Of a DNA stretch of 50,895 nucleotides, positions 8,238 through 16,473 are shown piece after piece. Made by a program: the position numbers and the translations under genes. Origin of the DNA: Bacillota bacterium (GTDB taxonomy: Bacteria; Bacillota; UBA4882; UBA8346); NCBI GenBank assembly GCA_029553165.1, contig JAKPCT010000081.1:1-50895 (forward strand), read 5' to 3'. The notes below the pieces were generated by a model that was not told the origin of the DNA, searched no databases, and saw only the letters and a program-made list of their open reading frames with translations. Position 1 is the first letter of the stretch, and each line of letters starts with the position of its first letter.

Positions 8238-9506
8238 TTGTTTCTTGATTATGCAAAGATAAATATTAAGTCTGGTAATGGAGGATCCGGGGCGGTAAGT
8301 TTCCGTCGTGAAAAGTATGTCCCCCGTGGCGGTCCGGATGGTGGCGACGGTGGAAACGGCGGTAACATTATTTTTAAAGTTGACAGTGGTTTAACAACGT
8401 TAAGTAACTTTAGATATCAACATCATTTTAAAGCCGAAAACGGTGAACCGGGTAAAGGTGGTAATCGTAACGGCAAAAATGGTGCTGATAAATATATTTA
8501 TGTACCATTGGGTACCATTATTCGGGATGCGGAGACTAAGAAAATACTTGCCGATCTGAATGAATTGGATGCCGAATTTGTTCTTTTAAAAGGTGGGAGA
8601 GGTGGTCGTGGTAATGCTCGCTTTGCAACTCCTACAAGAAGAGCTCCCCGAATCTCTGAAAAAGGGGAATTAGGTAAAGAATTATGGGTTGAATTGGAAT
8701 TAAAACTCTTAGCTGATGTGGGGCTGATTGGTTATCCCAATGTTGGCAAATCAACATTAATTTCAAAGATCTCTGCAGCAAAACCTGAAATTGCTGATTA
8801 TCCATTTACAACGCTTGTTCCTAATTTAGGGGTAGTTGATCATAAAGAACACAGTTTTGTTGCGGTTGACATTCCCGGTTTAATTGAAGGAGCTCATCAA
8901 GGTGTTGGTTTGGGTTTACGGTTTCTCCGTCATATTGAAAGGACCAGATTACTGGTACATATGATCGATGTATCAGGACTTTCGGGCCGGGATCCGTATC
9001 AGGATTATCTTCAAATCAATAAAGAATTAACTGAATATAGTCTGAAATTAGCTGAAAAGAAACAGCTGATCGTCTTAAATAAAGCAGACATGCCTGACTC
9101 TAAAGCCTTAATTGATCATTTTGCCAACCAGATTGGCGATCAACCGTTTATCGTCATGTCAGCAATTAATGGTAGTGGTATTAATGAGTTACTCGACCAA
9201 ATAATTGCGGTTTTAGATACGCTTCCAATACCTGACTTTTCTGATGAGATCGCTAGCGAAGAGATTGGTTCGGAACTTTCCCGGGAGATCGTTGTTAATA
9301 AACTTGATTCCCTGTTTATTGTTGAAAATGAGGCATTGATAAGAAGGGTTAGTCGTTTTGATTTAAATAATGAGGATTCGGTAAGAAGTTTACAAAAGCT
9401 TCTGAAACACTGGAATGTAGAGGAGGCTTTGATAAAAGCTGGAATAAAAGAGGGTGATTCTGTAAGGATAGGAGATTTTGAGTTCGATTATTATAATGAA
9501 GATTAA
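8238..9506 (+). CDS. obg: GTPase Obg (CgtA)
   Basis: A 422-aa GTPase that acts in 50S ribosome assembly and in stress and sporulation signalling. Residues 1-158 form the glycine-rich Obg fold (SGNGGSGAVSFRREKYVPRG). Residues about 160-330 form the G domain with GYPNVGKST (P-loop), DIPGLIEGAHQG (G3), NKAD (G4) and SAINGSG (G5). The last 75 residues are an OCT domain, as in Bacillus Obg. The start is TTG with GAGGTG 7 nt upstream; the protein begins MFLDYAKI, as in homologues. The usual rplU-rpmA genes are not upstream; obg instead heads the yhbY-nadD-yqeK-rsfS-leuS run. Confidence 0.96.
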   Translation: MFLDYAKINIKSGNGGSGAVSFRREKYVPRGGPDGGDGGNGGNIIFKVDSGLTTLSNFRYQHHFKAENGEPGKGGNRNGKNGADKYIYVPLGTIIRDAETKKILADLNELDAEFVLLKGGRGGRGNARFATPTRRAPRISEKGELGKELWVELELKLLADVGLIGYPNVGKSTLISKISAAKPEIADYPFTTLVPNLGVVDHKEHSFVAVDIPGLIEGAHQGVGLGLRFLRHIERTRLLVHMIDVSGLSGRDPYQDYLQINKELTEYSLKLAEKKQLIVLNKADMPDSKALIDHFANQIGDQPFIVMSAINGSGINELLDQIIAVLDTLPIPDFSDEIASEEIGSELSREIVVNKLDSLFIVENEALIRRVSRFDLNNEDSVRSLQKLLKHWNVEEALIKAGIKEGDSVRIGDFEFDYYNED

Positions 9507-9523
9507 AACGGGAGGTTTCGGCC

Positions 9524-9709
9524 GTGCACTGTCTTGAGTGCGGTAATTGTCAAAAGGACGAGTCTTTATTCTATTGTACTGCTAAAAATGAATTCGTGAT
9601 CAACGAATCACAACAAAAGATTAAAGAACGTTCAGAAGAACCATGGCGCAAAGGTTCACGGACATATGAACAACATCGGCGCCAACAACGTAAAGAAAAA
9701 ATATCTTAA
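9524..9709 (+). CDS. Small cysteine-rich protein, unknown function
   Basis: A 61-aa protein starting at GTG, with GGGAGG about 9 nt upstream. Four cysteines, at residues 3, 6, 9 and 18 (CLECGNC then C), make a possible zinc- or iron-binding knuckle. The C-terminal half is very basic and rich in Arg, Lys and Gln, suggesting RNA or ribosome contact. It sits 17 nt after obg and is probably co-transcribed with it. I do not recognise a named family; a role with Obg or ribosomes is only a guess from position. Confidence 0.65.
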   Translation: MHCLECGNCQKDESLFYCTAKNEFVINESQQKIKERSEEPWRKGSRTYEQHRRQQRKEKIS

Positions 9710-9740
9710 TTATTAATAATTGAATTATAAATAAATTTCT

Positions 9741-9776
9741 AAGTGAAGTTTTGTACTTCACTATTTTTAATTTTTT
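9741..9776 (+). terminator. Terminator after the obg unit
   Basis: AGTGAAGT at 9742-9749 pairs with ACTTCACT at 9755-9762 with a 5-nt loop, followed by ATTTTTAATTTTTT. Confidence 0.75.
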
Positions 9777-9786
9777 AGTTAAAATA

Positions 9787-9795
9787 TGCTATAAT
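9787..9795 (+). promoter_or_regulatory. Extended -10 promoter before yhbY
   Basis: TGCTATAAT at 9787-9795 is an extended -10 element (TG, one base, TATAAT). The -35 region TTAATT is weak. Its place just after a terminator and before yhbY supports a new transcription start. Confidence 0.5.
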
Positions 9796-9846
9796 CTTTA
9801 ATGGTTGTTTAATTTGATTCTATTTTAAGAAGGAAGGTTTTTTAAT

Positions 9847-10146
9847 TTGTTAAATAAACAACGCAATTTTTTAAGAGCATTAGGGAATGAAATGCAACCA
9901 ATAGTAATTGTTGGTAAGAGTGGGATTAATGAAAATTTACTTGAACAGTTAGACCAGGCGTTAACGGCACGGGAGTTGGTTAAATGCCGGGTGTTACCGC
10001 ACACACCGTTTGATACCCGTGAAATTGCTGAGGAACTGGCTTTAAAAACTAATTCAGAGATTGTTCAGGTTGTCGGGAGAAATATGTTATTATACCGTAA
10101 ACCAACCGGTAAAGAAAGTAAATTACCTTGGCCGACGGAGGATTAA
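9847..10146 (+). CDS. yhbY: RNA-binding protein YhbY (CRM domain)
   Basis: A 99-aa single CRM-domain (CRS1-YhbY) protein that associates with pre-50S ribosomal particles. The GxxG RNA-binding loop is visible in IVIVGKSGINENL (about residues 20-32), and the C-terminal beta strand VVGRNMLLYRK is typical. Length is normal for the stand-alone family. The start is TTG with GAAGGAAGG about 9 nt upstream. It is followed 6 nt later by proB, with GGAGGA at its own end serving as the next ribosome binding site, so the two are coupled. Confidence 0.92.
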   Translation: MLNKQRNFLRALGNEMQPIVIVGKSGINENLLEQLDQALTARELVKCRVLPHTPFDTREIAEELALKTNSEIVQVVGRNMLLYRKPTGKESKLPWPTED

Positions 10147-10152
10147 GACTCA

Positions 10153-11289
10153 ATGCCTACAAAATACTTGAAAAAAATTACTCAAGCGGAGCGAATTGTT
10201 GTTAAAATCGGAACTTCCACTTTAACTCATACAACCGGTAAGCTGAATATCAGTCGAATGGAGCAATTAGTCCGTCGTTTGGTTGACCTGCAACATCAGG
10301 GGAAAGAAGTCGTCCTGGTCAGCTCTGGTGCAGTCGGTGCCGGAATGGGGCGGCTCGGGATCAATGAACGACCAAGTTCAATCGTGGAACGACAGGCATT
10401 AGCTGCGATTGGCCAGGGCTTATTAATGCAGGTTTATGAAAAACTCTTTTCGGAGTATGGTTTAATTGTGGCTCAAGTATTATTAACCCGCAGTGACTTG
10501 AGTGACCGTAAACGTTACTTAAATGCCCGCAATACTATTTTGACGCTACTTAAATATAATGTAATACCAATTATTAATGAGAATGACACTGTAGCTACTG
10601 AAGAGCTGAAAATCGGTGAAAACGACGCGCTCTCAGCGCTGGTTACGGGATTAATAGATGCTAACTTATTAATCTTGCTTTCCGATATTGATGGCCTGTA
10701 TACGGCTGATCCTAAAAAAGACCGCAATGCTAAGTTGATTGAATGTGTTCCCGAAATAACTCCGGAGATTAAACAGATGGCCGGCGGAGCGGGTTCTTCA
10801 TTTGGAACCGGCGGAATGATTACCAAGCTTGCTGCCGCTCAAATGGCAACTGCATCCGGTGCTGATATGGTTTTGATGAATGGGAGTCAACCCCAAAAAA
10901 TTCTGGCTCTCTTTGAAGGGCGCTCCGTCGGGACTGTTTTTTTGAGTAAACAAACCGTTGTTAATCATCGCAAACGCTGGATTGCTTATGGGCCACAGGT
11001 TGCTGGCGAATTAATGGTCGATAGTGGTGCTGAAAAAGCGTTGGTTAAACACGGAAAAAGCTTATTGCCTTCAGGAATAATCAGAGTTTCGGGTGATTTT
11101 GAAGAAGGTGATTTAGTCAAAATTGTCAATGAAAATCAGGTGGAATTAGCACGTGGTTTTACCAATTATGGTAAAGAACAATTGGATAAAATTATCGGTA
11201 AGAAAAGTACGGAGATTGAAAGTATTTTAGGTTTTAATAACGCTGATGAGGTAGTCCATCGGGATAATCTGGTTGTGACCGGTAATTAG
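10153..11289 (+). CDS. proB: Glutamate 5-kinase
   Basis: Phosphorylates glutamate in the first step of proline synthesis. The 378-aa protein has an amino acid kinase domain (about 1-260: VVKIGTSTLT, LVSSGAVGAGMGRL, NENDTVATEEL, GTGGMITKLAAA) and a C-terminal PUA domain (about 280-370), as in E. coli ProB. No proA follows, which is unusual because proBA is normally an operon; proA must lie elsewhere or be missing. Position between yhbY and nadD is seen in several Bacillota. Confidence 0.95.
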   Translation: MPTKYLKKITQAERIVVKIGTSTLTHTTGKLNISRMEQLVRRLVDLQHQGKEVVLVSSGAVGAGMGRLGINERPSSIVERQALAAIGQGLLMQVYEKLFSEYGLIVAQVLLTRSDLSDRKRYLNARNTILTLLKYNVIPIINENDTVATEELKIGENDALSALVTGLIDANLLILLSDIDGLYTADPKKDRNAKLIECVPEITPEIKQMAGGAGSSFGTGGMITKLAAAQMATASGADMVLMNGSQPQKILALFEGRSVGTVFLSKQTVVNHRKRWIAYGPQVAGELMVDSGAEKALVKHGKSLLPSGIIRVSGDFEEGDLVKIVNENQVELARGFTNYGKEQLDKIIGKKSTEIESILGFNNADEVVHRDNLVVTGN

Positions 11290-11318
11290 TATTTTAGTTT
11301 TTAAAGGAGTAGATTAAC

Positions 11319-11927
11319 TTGGGTATCTTTGGAATCATGGGTGGTACTTTTGATCCCATTCATTTTGGGCATCTGATCCTGGCCGAAAAAGCAATTGAAG
11401 CATTCGGTCTGGAAAAGGTAGTGTTTGTCCCAGCGGCAATTCCCCCACATAAAATTGGTGAAGTAGCAACTTCAGCAATCAATCGCTTAAAGATGGTGGA
11501 ATTAGCGATTCAATCCAATCCTAAATTTGAAGTCTCAGCGGTTGAACTTGAACGCGAAGGGCCGTCCTATACGATTGATACAATCAGGGAATTGAAAAAA
11601 ATGGGTTACGGTACAGAGGCAGCGTTTATCATGGGATTTGATTCCTTGTTGGAACTGCATTCCTGGAAAGATTACCAACAACTTTTGGAAGAAACGAAGA
11701 TTATTACTGCTTTTCGACCAGGATACCCAATCATAAAAGATGAACAAGAGTGGCCACGGCCTTTAAGACCTTATCTTAATCAAATATTGTTGCTGGAAGC
11801 GCCATTAATTGAGATTTCATCTACCTGGCTCCGGGTTGAGTTAATGTATGGCCGTTCGATTCGTTATTTAGTGCCTGATGCTGTACGGGAATTTATTTTA
11901 GAGAACAATCTTTATCATAATTTTTAA
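11319..11927 (+). CDS. nadD: Nicotinate-nucleotide adenylyltransferase
   Basis: Transfers AMP from ATP to nicotinate mononucleotide in NAD synthesis. At 202 aa it is a normal NadD, with the nucleotidyltransferase motif GGTFDPIHFGHL at the N terminus and the C-terminal ISSTWLR signature (about residue 165). Other conserved blocks are FVPAAIPPHK and GPSYTIDTI. The start is TTG with AAAGGAG 9 nt upstream. It lies in the conserved obg-yhbY-nadD-yqeK-rsfS neighbourhood, here split by an RRM gene and a PilZ gene. Confidence 0.95.
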   Translation: MGIFGIMGGTFDPIHFGHLILAEKAIEAFGLEKVVFVPAAIPPHKIGEVATSAINRLKMVELAIQSNPKFEVSAVELEREGPSYTIDTIRELKKMGYGTEAAFIMGFDSLLELHSWKDYQQLLEETKIITAFRPGYPIIKDEQEWPRPLRPYLNQILLLEAPLIEISSTWLRVELMYGRSIRYLVPDAVREFILENNLYHNF

Positions 11928-11948
11928 AAGAGAATAGAAAAATCTTTA

Positions 11949-11980
11949 AAAATGACAATGCTTGCATAGTCATTTTTTTT
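11949..11980 (+). terminator. Terminator after nadD
   Basis: AAAATGAC at 11949-11956 pairs with GTCATTTT at 11969-11976 and is followed by more T. Confidence 0.8.
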
Positions 11981-12035
11981 TGATGCAAAATATATAAGGG
12001 AATGTGATTCAGATTTGAAGGTGAGGTGAATTAGA

Positions 12036-12293
12036 TTGGTCACAACTCTTTATGTTGGAAATTTGCCTTGGTCGGCAACTAAAGAAGATTTGGCAGCATT
12101 TTTTTCAGAATATGCCGAAGTAAAATCTAGCCGAATAATAAAAGAACCTGGCTCAGGACGCTCCAAAGGATTTGGATTTATTGAAATTGAAAATGATGAT
12201 GTCGAAAGAATCATTAGTTTAATGAATGGCAAAGCAATGGGTGGCCGTGAAATAATTGTCAACGAAGCAAAACCAAGGCAACCTAAGATGTAA
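12036..12293 (+). CDS. Single-RRM RNA-binding protein
   Basis: An 85-aa protein that is one RNA recognition motif. RNP2 is LYVGNLPW (residues 4-11) and RNP1 is SKGFGFIEI (about 45-53), each with the aromatic residues that stack on RNA bases. It ends soon after the domain, without the glycine-rich tail of cyanobacterial cold-induced RRM proteins. The start is TTG with GAGGTGA 6 nt upstream. It is a single-gene unit between two terminators, which fits independent, perhaps stress-related, control. RNA targets are not known. Confidence 0.93.
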   Translation: MVTTLYVGNLPWSATKEDLAAFFSEYAEVKSSRIIKEPGSGRSKGFGFIEIENDDVERIISLMNGKAMGGREIIVNEAKPRQPKM

Positions 12294-12316
12294 GGGTGAA
12301 AATATCACCCTTTTTT
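12294..12316 (+). terminator. Terminator after the RRM gene
   Basis: GGGTGA at 12294-12299 pairs with TCACCC at 12305-12310, followed by six T. It begins directly after the stop codon. Confidence 0.85.
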
Positions 12317-12422
12317 AATTCGACATAAAAAAGGTATTGATTAATCAATAGCGAATAATAAAAAAACTGGAAATAATAACAGTTCTTTTATCATTATTTG
12401 GTTGAAGGGGATGTATAAACAA

Positions 12423-12806
12423 ATGGAAAAAAGGAAATTTCTCCGGGTTCCCTTTGAGATTAAAGCTGAGATTATCAGTGAAGGCCAAAAATTTATTGTT
12501 GATGTTAAAGATTTAAGTTTAAAAGGTTTATATGTCAAGTCCGACCATAAATTTGAACTGAAAACTCCGGTTGATCTAAAAATTGATTTATCGGGGAATC
12601 AGACTAACCTTTCGATTAATTTAAAGGCAGAAGTTGTCAGGGTTACTGATGAAGGAATGGGGCTGTTTTTCAGTCAGATGGATTTAGATTCGTTTATTCA
12701 TTTAAAAAATATTGTTGAGTATAATGCAATTGATCCGGAACGGGTTCGGGAAGAATTCTTTGAATTTGTTAAAACTAATGTAGAGCATGATCATGGCGGG
12801 GAATAA
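12423..12806 (+). CDS. PilZ-domain protein (c-di-GMP receptor)
   Basis: A 127-aa protein that is mostly one PilZ domain. Both parts of the c-di-GMP binding signature are present: RKFLR (RxxxR, residues 4-8) and DLSLKG (DxSxxG, about residue 37). A C-terminal helix rich in acidic residues follows (about 95-127). The start is uncertain: ATG at 12411 directly abuts AAGGGG, whereas ATG at 12423 is 12 nt downstream but gives the usual MEKRK-like start. It touches yqeK with no gap (stop at 12804-12806, next ATG at 12807). A receptor role for c-di-GMP, perhaps made by the GGDEF protein at 7 kb, is inferred. Confidence 0.85.
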   Translation: MEKRKFLRVPFEIKAEIISEGQKFIVDVKDLSLKGLYVKSDHKFELKTPVDLKIDLSGNQTNLSINLKAEVVRVTDEGMGLFFSQMDLDSFIHLKNIVEYNAIDPERVREEFFEFVKTNVEHDHGGE

Positions 12807-13391
12807 ATGGAGCGGCAGCAGATATTAAACTTTTTAGAAACTAAAGTTTCAAAGAAGCGCTATCAACATTGTCTTGGTGTTGAACAGACTGCCGTAAGTT
12901 TAGCCCCAAGATATAATGTTGACCCGCAGTTAGCCTCAGTAGCAGCTTTATTGCATGATGTTTGCCGGGAATATGATCCTGATTTACTCTTGCAACTGGC
13001 ATCTAAGTTTGATATATTAATAGACGATATTGCGCGTGCTGAACCAATATTACTACATGGTGCCGTGGGTGCACGGATAGTTAAAGAAGAATTAGGGATC
13101 GAAGATAACCAGATTCTTGAAGCAATAACCTATCATATTACCGGTGCCCCAAATTTATGCGCATTATCCAATTTAATCTTTATTGCCGATTATATCGAGC
13201 CGGGACGGACGTTTGAACAAGCAAAATTATTAAGGGCTGAAGCTTTTGGTTTAGAACCGGAAGAGCTTTTACTGCGAGTCTTCAATAATACTTTACATTA
13301 TGTGATTGATCGGCATTATTTAATTCACCCAAATACAATTGCAGGCAGAAATGAATTAATCATGAAAGGGTATCATCAAAATAATGGATAA
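12807..13391 (+). CDS. yqeK: HD-domain protein YqeK (diadenosine tetraphosphatase)
   Basis: A 194-aa HD-superfamily hydrolase. The metal-binding motifs are RYQHCLGVEQTA (first His, about residue 18), LLHDVCREYD (HD pair, about 50), and LLHGAVGARI and ITYHITGAP (later His residues). The family hydrolyses Ap4A symmetrically to two ADP. It overlaps rsfS by 8 nt, indicating translational coupling, and lies in the expected nadD-yqeK-rsfS order. Confidence 0.93.
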   Translation: MERQQILNFLETKVSKKRYQHCLGVEQTAVSLAPRYNVDPQLASVAALLHDVCREYDPDLLLQLASKFDILIDDIARAEPILLHGAVGARIVKEELGIEDNQILEAITYHITGAPNLCALSNLIFIADYIEPGRTFEQAKLLRAEAFGLEPEELLLRVFNNTLHYVIDRHYLIHPNTIAGRNELIMKGYHQNNG

Positions 13392-13728
13392 TCTTCAGGC
13401 AATACTAATTGAAGCAATTAATGAAAAGAAAGCGATCGATCCGGTTGTTTTGGATCTAACGAATATCTCCGGAGTAACTGACTACTTTATTATTTGTTCC
13501 GGAAATTCCACCGTTCAGGTCCGCGCGATTGCTGATAACATTATTGATAAGTATAAAGAAACGGTAAATCAATCCGAAATTACGCTTCCGAATCGGGAAG
13601 GTTATAATGACGGGCGCTGGATCCTGATTGATTTCGGACACATTGTTGTTCATGTAATGCATCAGGACGAACGTGAATTTTATGCTTTGGAAAAATTATG
13701 GCACGATGCTAAAATAACTAAATTCTAA
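13384..13728 (+). CDS. rsfS: Ribosomal silencing factor RsfS
   Basis: A 114-aa protein that binds ribosomal protein uL14 on the 50S subunit and blocks joining with the 30S in starvation. Typical blocks are VLDLTNISGVTDYFIICSGNS (split by a turn), GYNDGRWILIDFG and VVHVMHQDEREFYALEKLW. Its length is normal. It begins inside the end of yqeK and precedes leuS by 36 nt, the common arrangement in Bacillota. Confidence 0.95.
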   Translation: MDNLQAILIEAINEKKAIDPVVLDLTNISGVTDYFIICSGNSTVQVRAIADNIIDKYKETVNQSEITLPNREGYNDGRWILIDFGHIVVHVMHQDEREFYALEKLWHDAKITKF

Positions 13729-13764
13729 TTTATTTTAATGGTTTGAAGGAGGATCTTTTTAATT

Positions 13765-16215
13765 ATGGCGACTGTTGAACGATATCATCATTTGGAGATA
13801 GAGGAACGCTGGCGTAAAAGATGGGAGAACGACCAGTTATACCGTTCGAAAATCGATCCCACAAAAGAAAAATACTATGCTTTGACAATGTTACCTTATC
13901 CCAGTGGTGATTTACATATTGGGCATTGGTATGCAATAACTCCTTCAGACGCGCATGCGCGCTATAAGAAGATGCAGGGATATAATGTATTGTTCCCAAT
14001 GGGATTTGATGCATTTGGGTTGCCGGCGGAAAATGCTGCAATTAAACGGGGTGTCCATCCTTTTAAATGGACGATGGCCAATATTGAGAATATGCGTAAC
14101 CAGTTAAAAAGTATGGGCGCGATCTTTGATTGGGAACGTGAAGTTGTAACCTGTTTACCAGAGTTTTACCGTTGGACGCAATGGTTCTTTCTGAAGTTTT
14201 ATGAGAATGGAATTGCTTATAAAAAATTTGCGCCGGTGGATTTTTGTCCTAATTGTAATACCACCCTTGCCCGTGAACAGGTTTGGGGTGAAGACCGTCA
14301 CTGCGAACGCTGCGATACTCCGGTAATCAAGAAGGAACTCAACCAATGGTTCTTTAAAATCACTGATTATGCCGAAGAACTTTTAGACTTCACCAAACTT
14401 GATTGGCCCGAACGGGTAATCGCAATGCAGGAAAACTGGATTGGCCGCAGTGAGGGAGCCGAAGTAATCTTCCATACCGAGTCGGGAGAAGAGATAAAGA
14501 TCTTTACCACCAGGCCGGATACTTTATGGGGAGTTACTTTTATGGTATTGGCCCCCGAACATCCTTTGGTTGCTAAAATAACAACTCCTGAAAATAAAGC
14601 GGCGGTTGACGAATACGTAAAACAAGCCAATAAACAGACTGAAATTGAACGCTTAGCTGCTAATAAAGATAAAACCGGTGTCTTTACCGGTACTTATGCA
14701 ATCAATCCTGTTAATCAGGAGAAAGTTCCGATTTGGATTGCTGATTATGTAATGATGGGATATGGTACCGGAGCGATCATGGCGGTACCGGCTCATGATG
14801 AACGTGACTTCAGTTTTGCTAAGAAATATCAAATACCAATTAAGATGGTAATTGCTCCTTCCGCTGATGAAGTTAATAATAGCCTGGAAGAAGCTTATAC
14901 TAACGATGAAGAAGGTGTACTGGTTAACTCGGGTAGCTTCACCGGAACGCCTGTTAACCAGGCTAAAGCTCTGGTAACGAAGTGGCTGGAGGAGAAAGGG
15001 CTTGGTAAAAAGACGGTTAATTACCGGTTACGTGACTGGTTGATCAGCCGTCAACGCTATTGGGGAGCTCCGATTCCAATTATTTACTGTGAAAAGTGTG
15101 GTACGGTGCCTGTTCCCGAGTCCGATTTACCGGTATTGTTGCCTGAAGATGCCGAATTTTTACCGACGGGAGAATCTCCATTAAAATATCATGAAGGATT
15201 CCGGAAAACCACTTGTCCGGTCTGTGGCGGACCGGCAGAACGGGAAACAGATACCATGGATACCTTTATGTGTTCTTCTTGGTATCAATATGGTTATTTG
15301 AGTCCTTATTATAAAGGTGAAATTCCATTCGATCAAGAAGAAGCCAAATACTGGTTGCCGGTTGATTTATATACCGGTGGTATTGAACATGCCTGTATGC
15401 ATCTGATCTATACGCGGTTCTTCACAAAAGCGATGCGTGATTTAGGGCTGGTTGATTTTGATGAACCAATGCTTAAATTGCGCAATCAAGGGATTATTCT
15501 TGGTGAAGACAGTGAAAAAATGAGTAAATCCCGTGGTAATGTTGTTGCGCCTGATGACCTGGTTCAAAAATATGGAGCAGATACAGTTCGTGTCTATCTG
15601 ATGTTTGGATGGCGTTGGGAACAGGGCGGACCATGGGACAGTAAAGGAGTCGAAGGGTCATTCCGTTTCCTGAACCGGGTTTGGGATCTATTATTACAAC
15701 CGGTATCAGCAAGCCATAATGACGAAGCCGGGAAGATCGTCTTAAGAAAGACCCATCAGACAATTAATAAAGCAACCAAAGAGATTGAAACCTTCTCGTT
15801 CAACACTTACATCGCTTCTTTAATGGAATTTTTAAATGTATTGGCGAAATTTAAAAACGAAATTTACGGAAGTAATGTTTGGAATGAAGCAGTACGGACC
15901 ATGTTATTACTCTTAGCTCCGGCAGCTCCTTATATCACTGAGGAGATTTGGAGCCGTTTGGGTTACAATTATTCAATTCATAACCAATCATGGCCGGAAT
16001 ATAATGCTGATTTAGCAGCTGAAGAAAGTGTCGAAATTGTAGTCCAGATCAATGGTAAGATTAGAGAAAAGATTGTTGTTCCTATCGATAGCAATGAAGA
16101 AGAATTGACCAAGATTGCTTTTGACAACGAAGCAATCCAGGCTTTGATTGCAGGGAAACAAGTCCGTAAGGTGATTGCCGTTCCAAATCGTTTGGTAAAT
16201 ATCGTAGTCAGTTAA
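13765..16215 (+). CDS. leuS: Leucyl-tRNA synthetase
   Basis: Charges tRNA-Leu. At 816 aa it is a bacterial-type class I enzyme. The HIGH motif is in PYPSGDLHIGHWY (about residue 45-52) and KMSKS is in SEKMSKSRGNVV (about 575). The CP1 editing domain (about 225-420) contains TTRPDTLWG and the GTGAIMAVPAHDERD loop, so post-transfer editing is expected. A zinc-type cluster CPNC...CERC sits near residue 155-175. GAAGGAGG is about 10 nt before the ATG. No T-box precedes it, unlike valS in this window. Confidence 0.97.
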   Translation: MATVERYHHLEIEERWRKRWENDQLYRSKIDPTKEKYYALTMLPYPSGDLHIGHWYAITPSDAHARYKKMQGYNVLFPMGFDAFGLPAENAAIKRGVHPFKWTMANIENMRNQLKSMGAIFDWEREVVTCLPEFYRWTQWFFLKFYENGIAYKKFAPVDFCPNCNTTLAREQVWGEDRHCERCDTPVIKKELNQWFFKITDYAEELLDFTKLDWPERVIAMQENWIGRSEGAEVIFHTESGEEIKIFTTRPDTLWGVTFMVLAPEHPLVAKITTPENKAAVDEYVKQANKQTEIERLAANKDKTGVFTGTYAINPVNQEKVPIWIADYVMMGYGTGAIMAVPAHDERDFSFAKKYQIPIKMVIAPSADEVNNSLEEAYTNDEEGVLVNSGSFTGTPVNQAKALVTKWLEEKGLGKKTVNYRLRDWLISRQRYWGAPIPIIYCEKCGTVPVPESDLPVLLPEDAEFLPTGESPLKYHEGFRKTTCPVCGGPAERETDTMDTFMCSSWYQYGYLSPYYKGEIPFDQEEAKYWLPVDLYTGGIEHACMHLIYTRFFTKAMRDLGLVDFDEPMLKLRNQGIILGEDSEKMSKSRGNVVAPDDLVQKYGADTVRVYLMFGWRWEQGGPWDSKGVEGSFRFLNRVWDLLLQPVSASHNDEAGKIVLRKTHQTINKATKEIETFSFNTYIASLMEFLNVLAKFKNEIYGSNVWNEAVRTMLLLLAPAAPYITEEIWSRLGYNYSIHNQSWPEYNADLAAEESVEIVVQINGKIREKIVVPIDSNEEELTKIAFDNEAIQALIAGKQVRKVIAVPNRLVNIVVS

Positions 16216-16248
16216 TCATCTAATAAATTTAATATTGTTTGATAGCTT

Positions 16249-16280
16249 AAACCTCCGATGTTAGGAGGTTTTTTCTTTTT
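16249..16280 (+). terminator. Terminator after leuS
   Basis: AAACCTCC at 16249-16256 pairs with GGAGGTTT at 16264-16271, followed by T. A second hairpin of the same kind, AAGTCCG and CGGGCTT at about 16319-16342 with a T run, lies just downstream. Confidence 0.85.
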
Positions 16281-16473
16281 TTGATTTTCATAAATGATCT
16301 TTAATCATCCAAAAAAGTAAGTCCGGGGTAACAGCGGGCTTTTTTGTTTTGAATAAAACCCCAGTTAAACGGGGAATTTAATTCTGCGAAATTAACATCA
16401 AGAAAAAATGATAGATCTTTTTGTTAACTGGTATTATTCAGGTCTTTATATAACTTTAAGGGGTGGAACAACA

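Noticed and set aside
12341-12538. Minus-strand open frames over the PilZ gene and other housekeeping genes
   Set aside because: They lack ribosome binding sites and lie opposite genes with clear family motifs.
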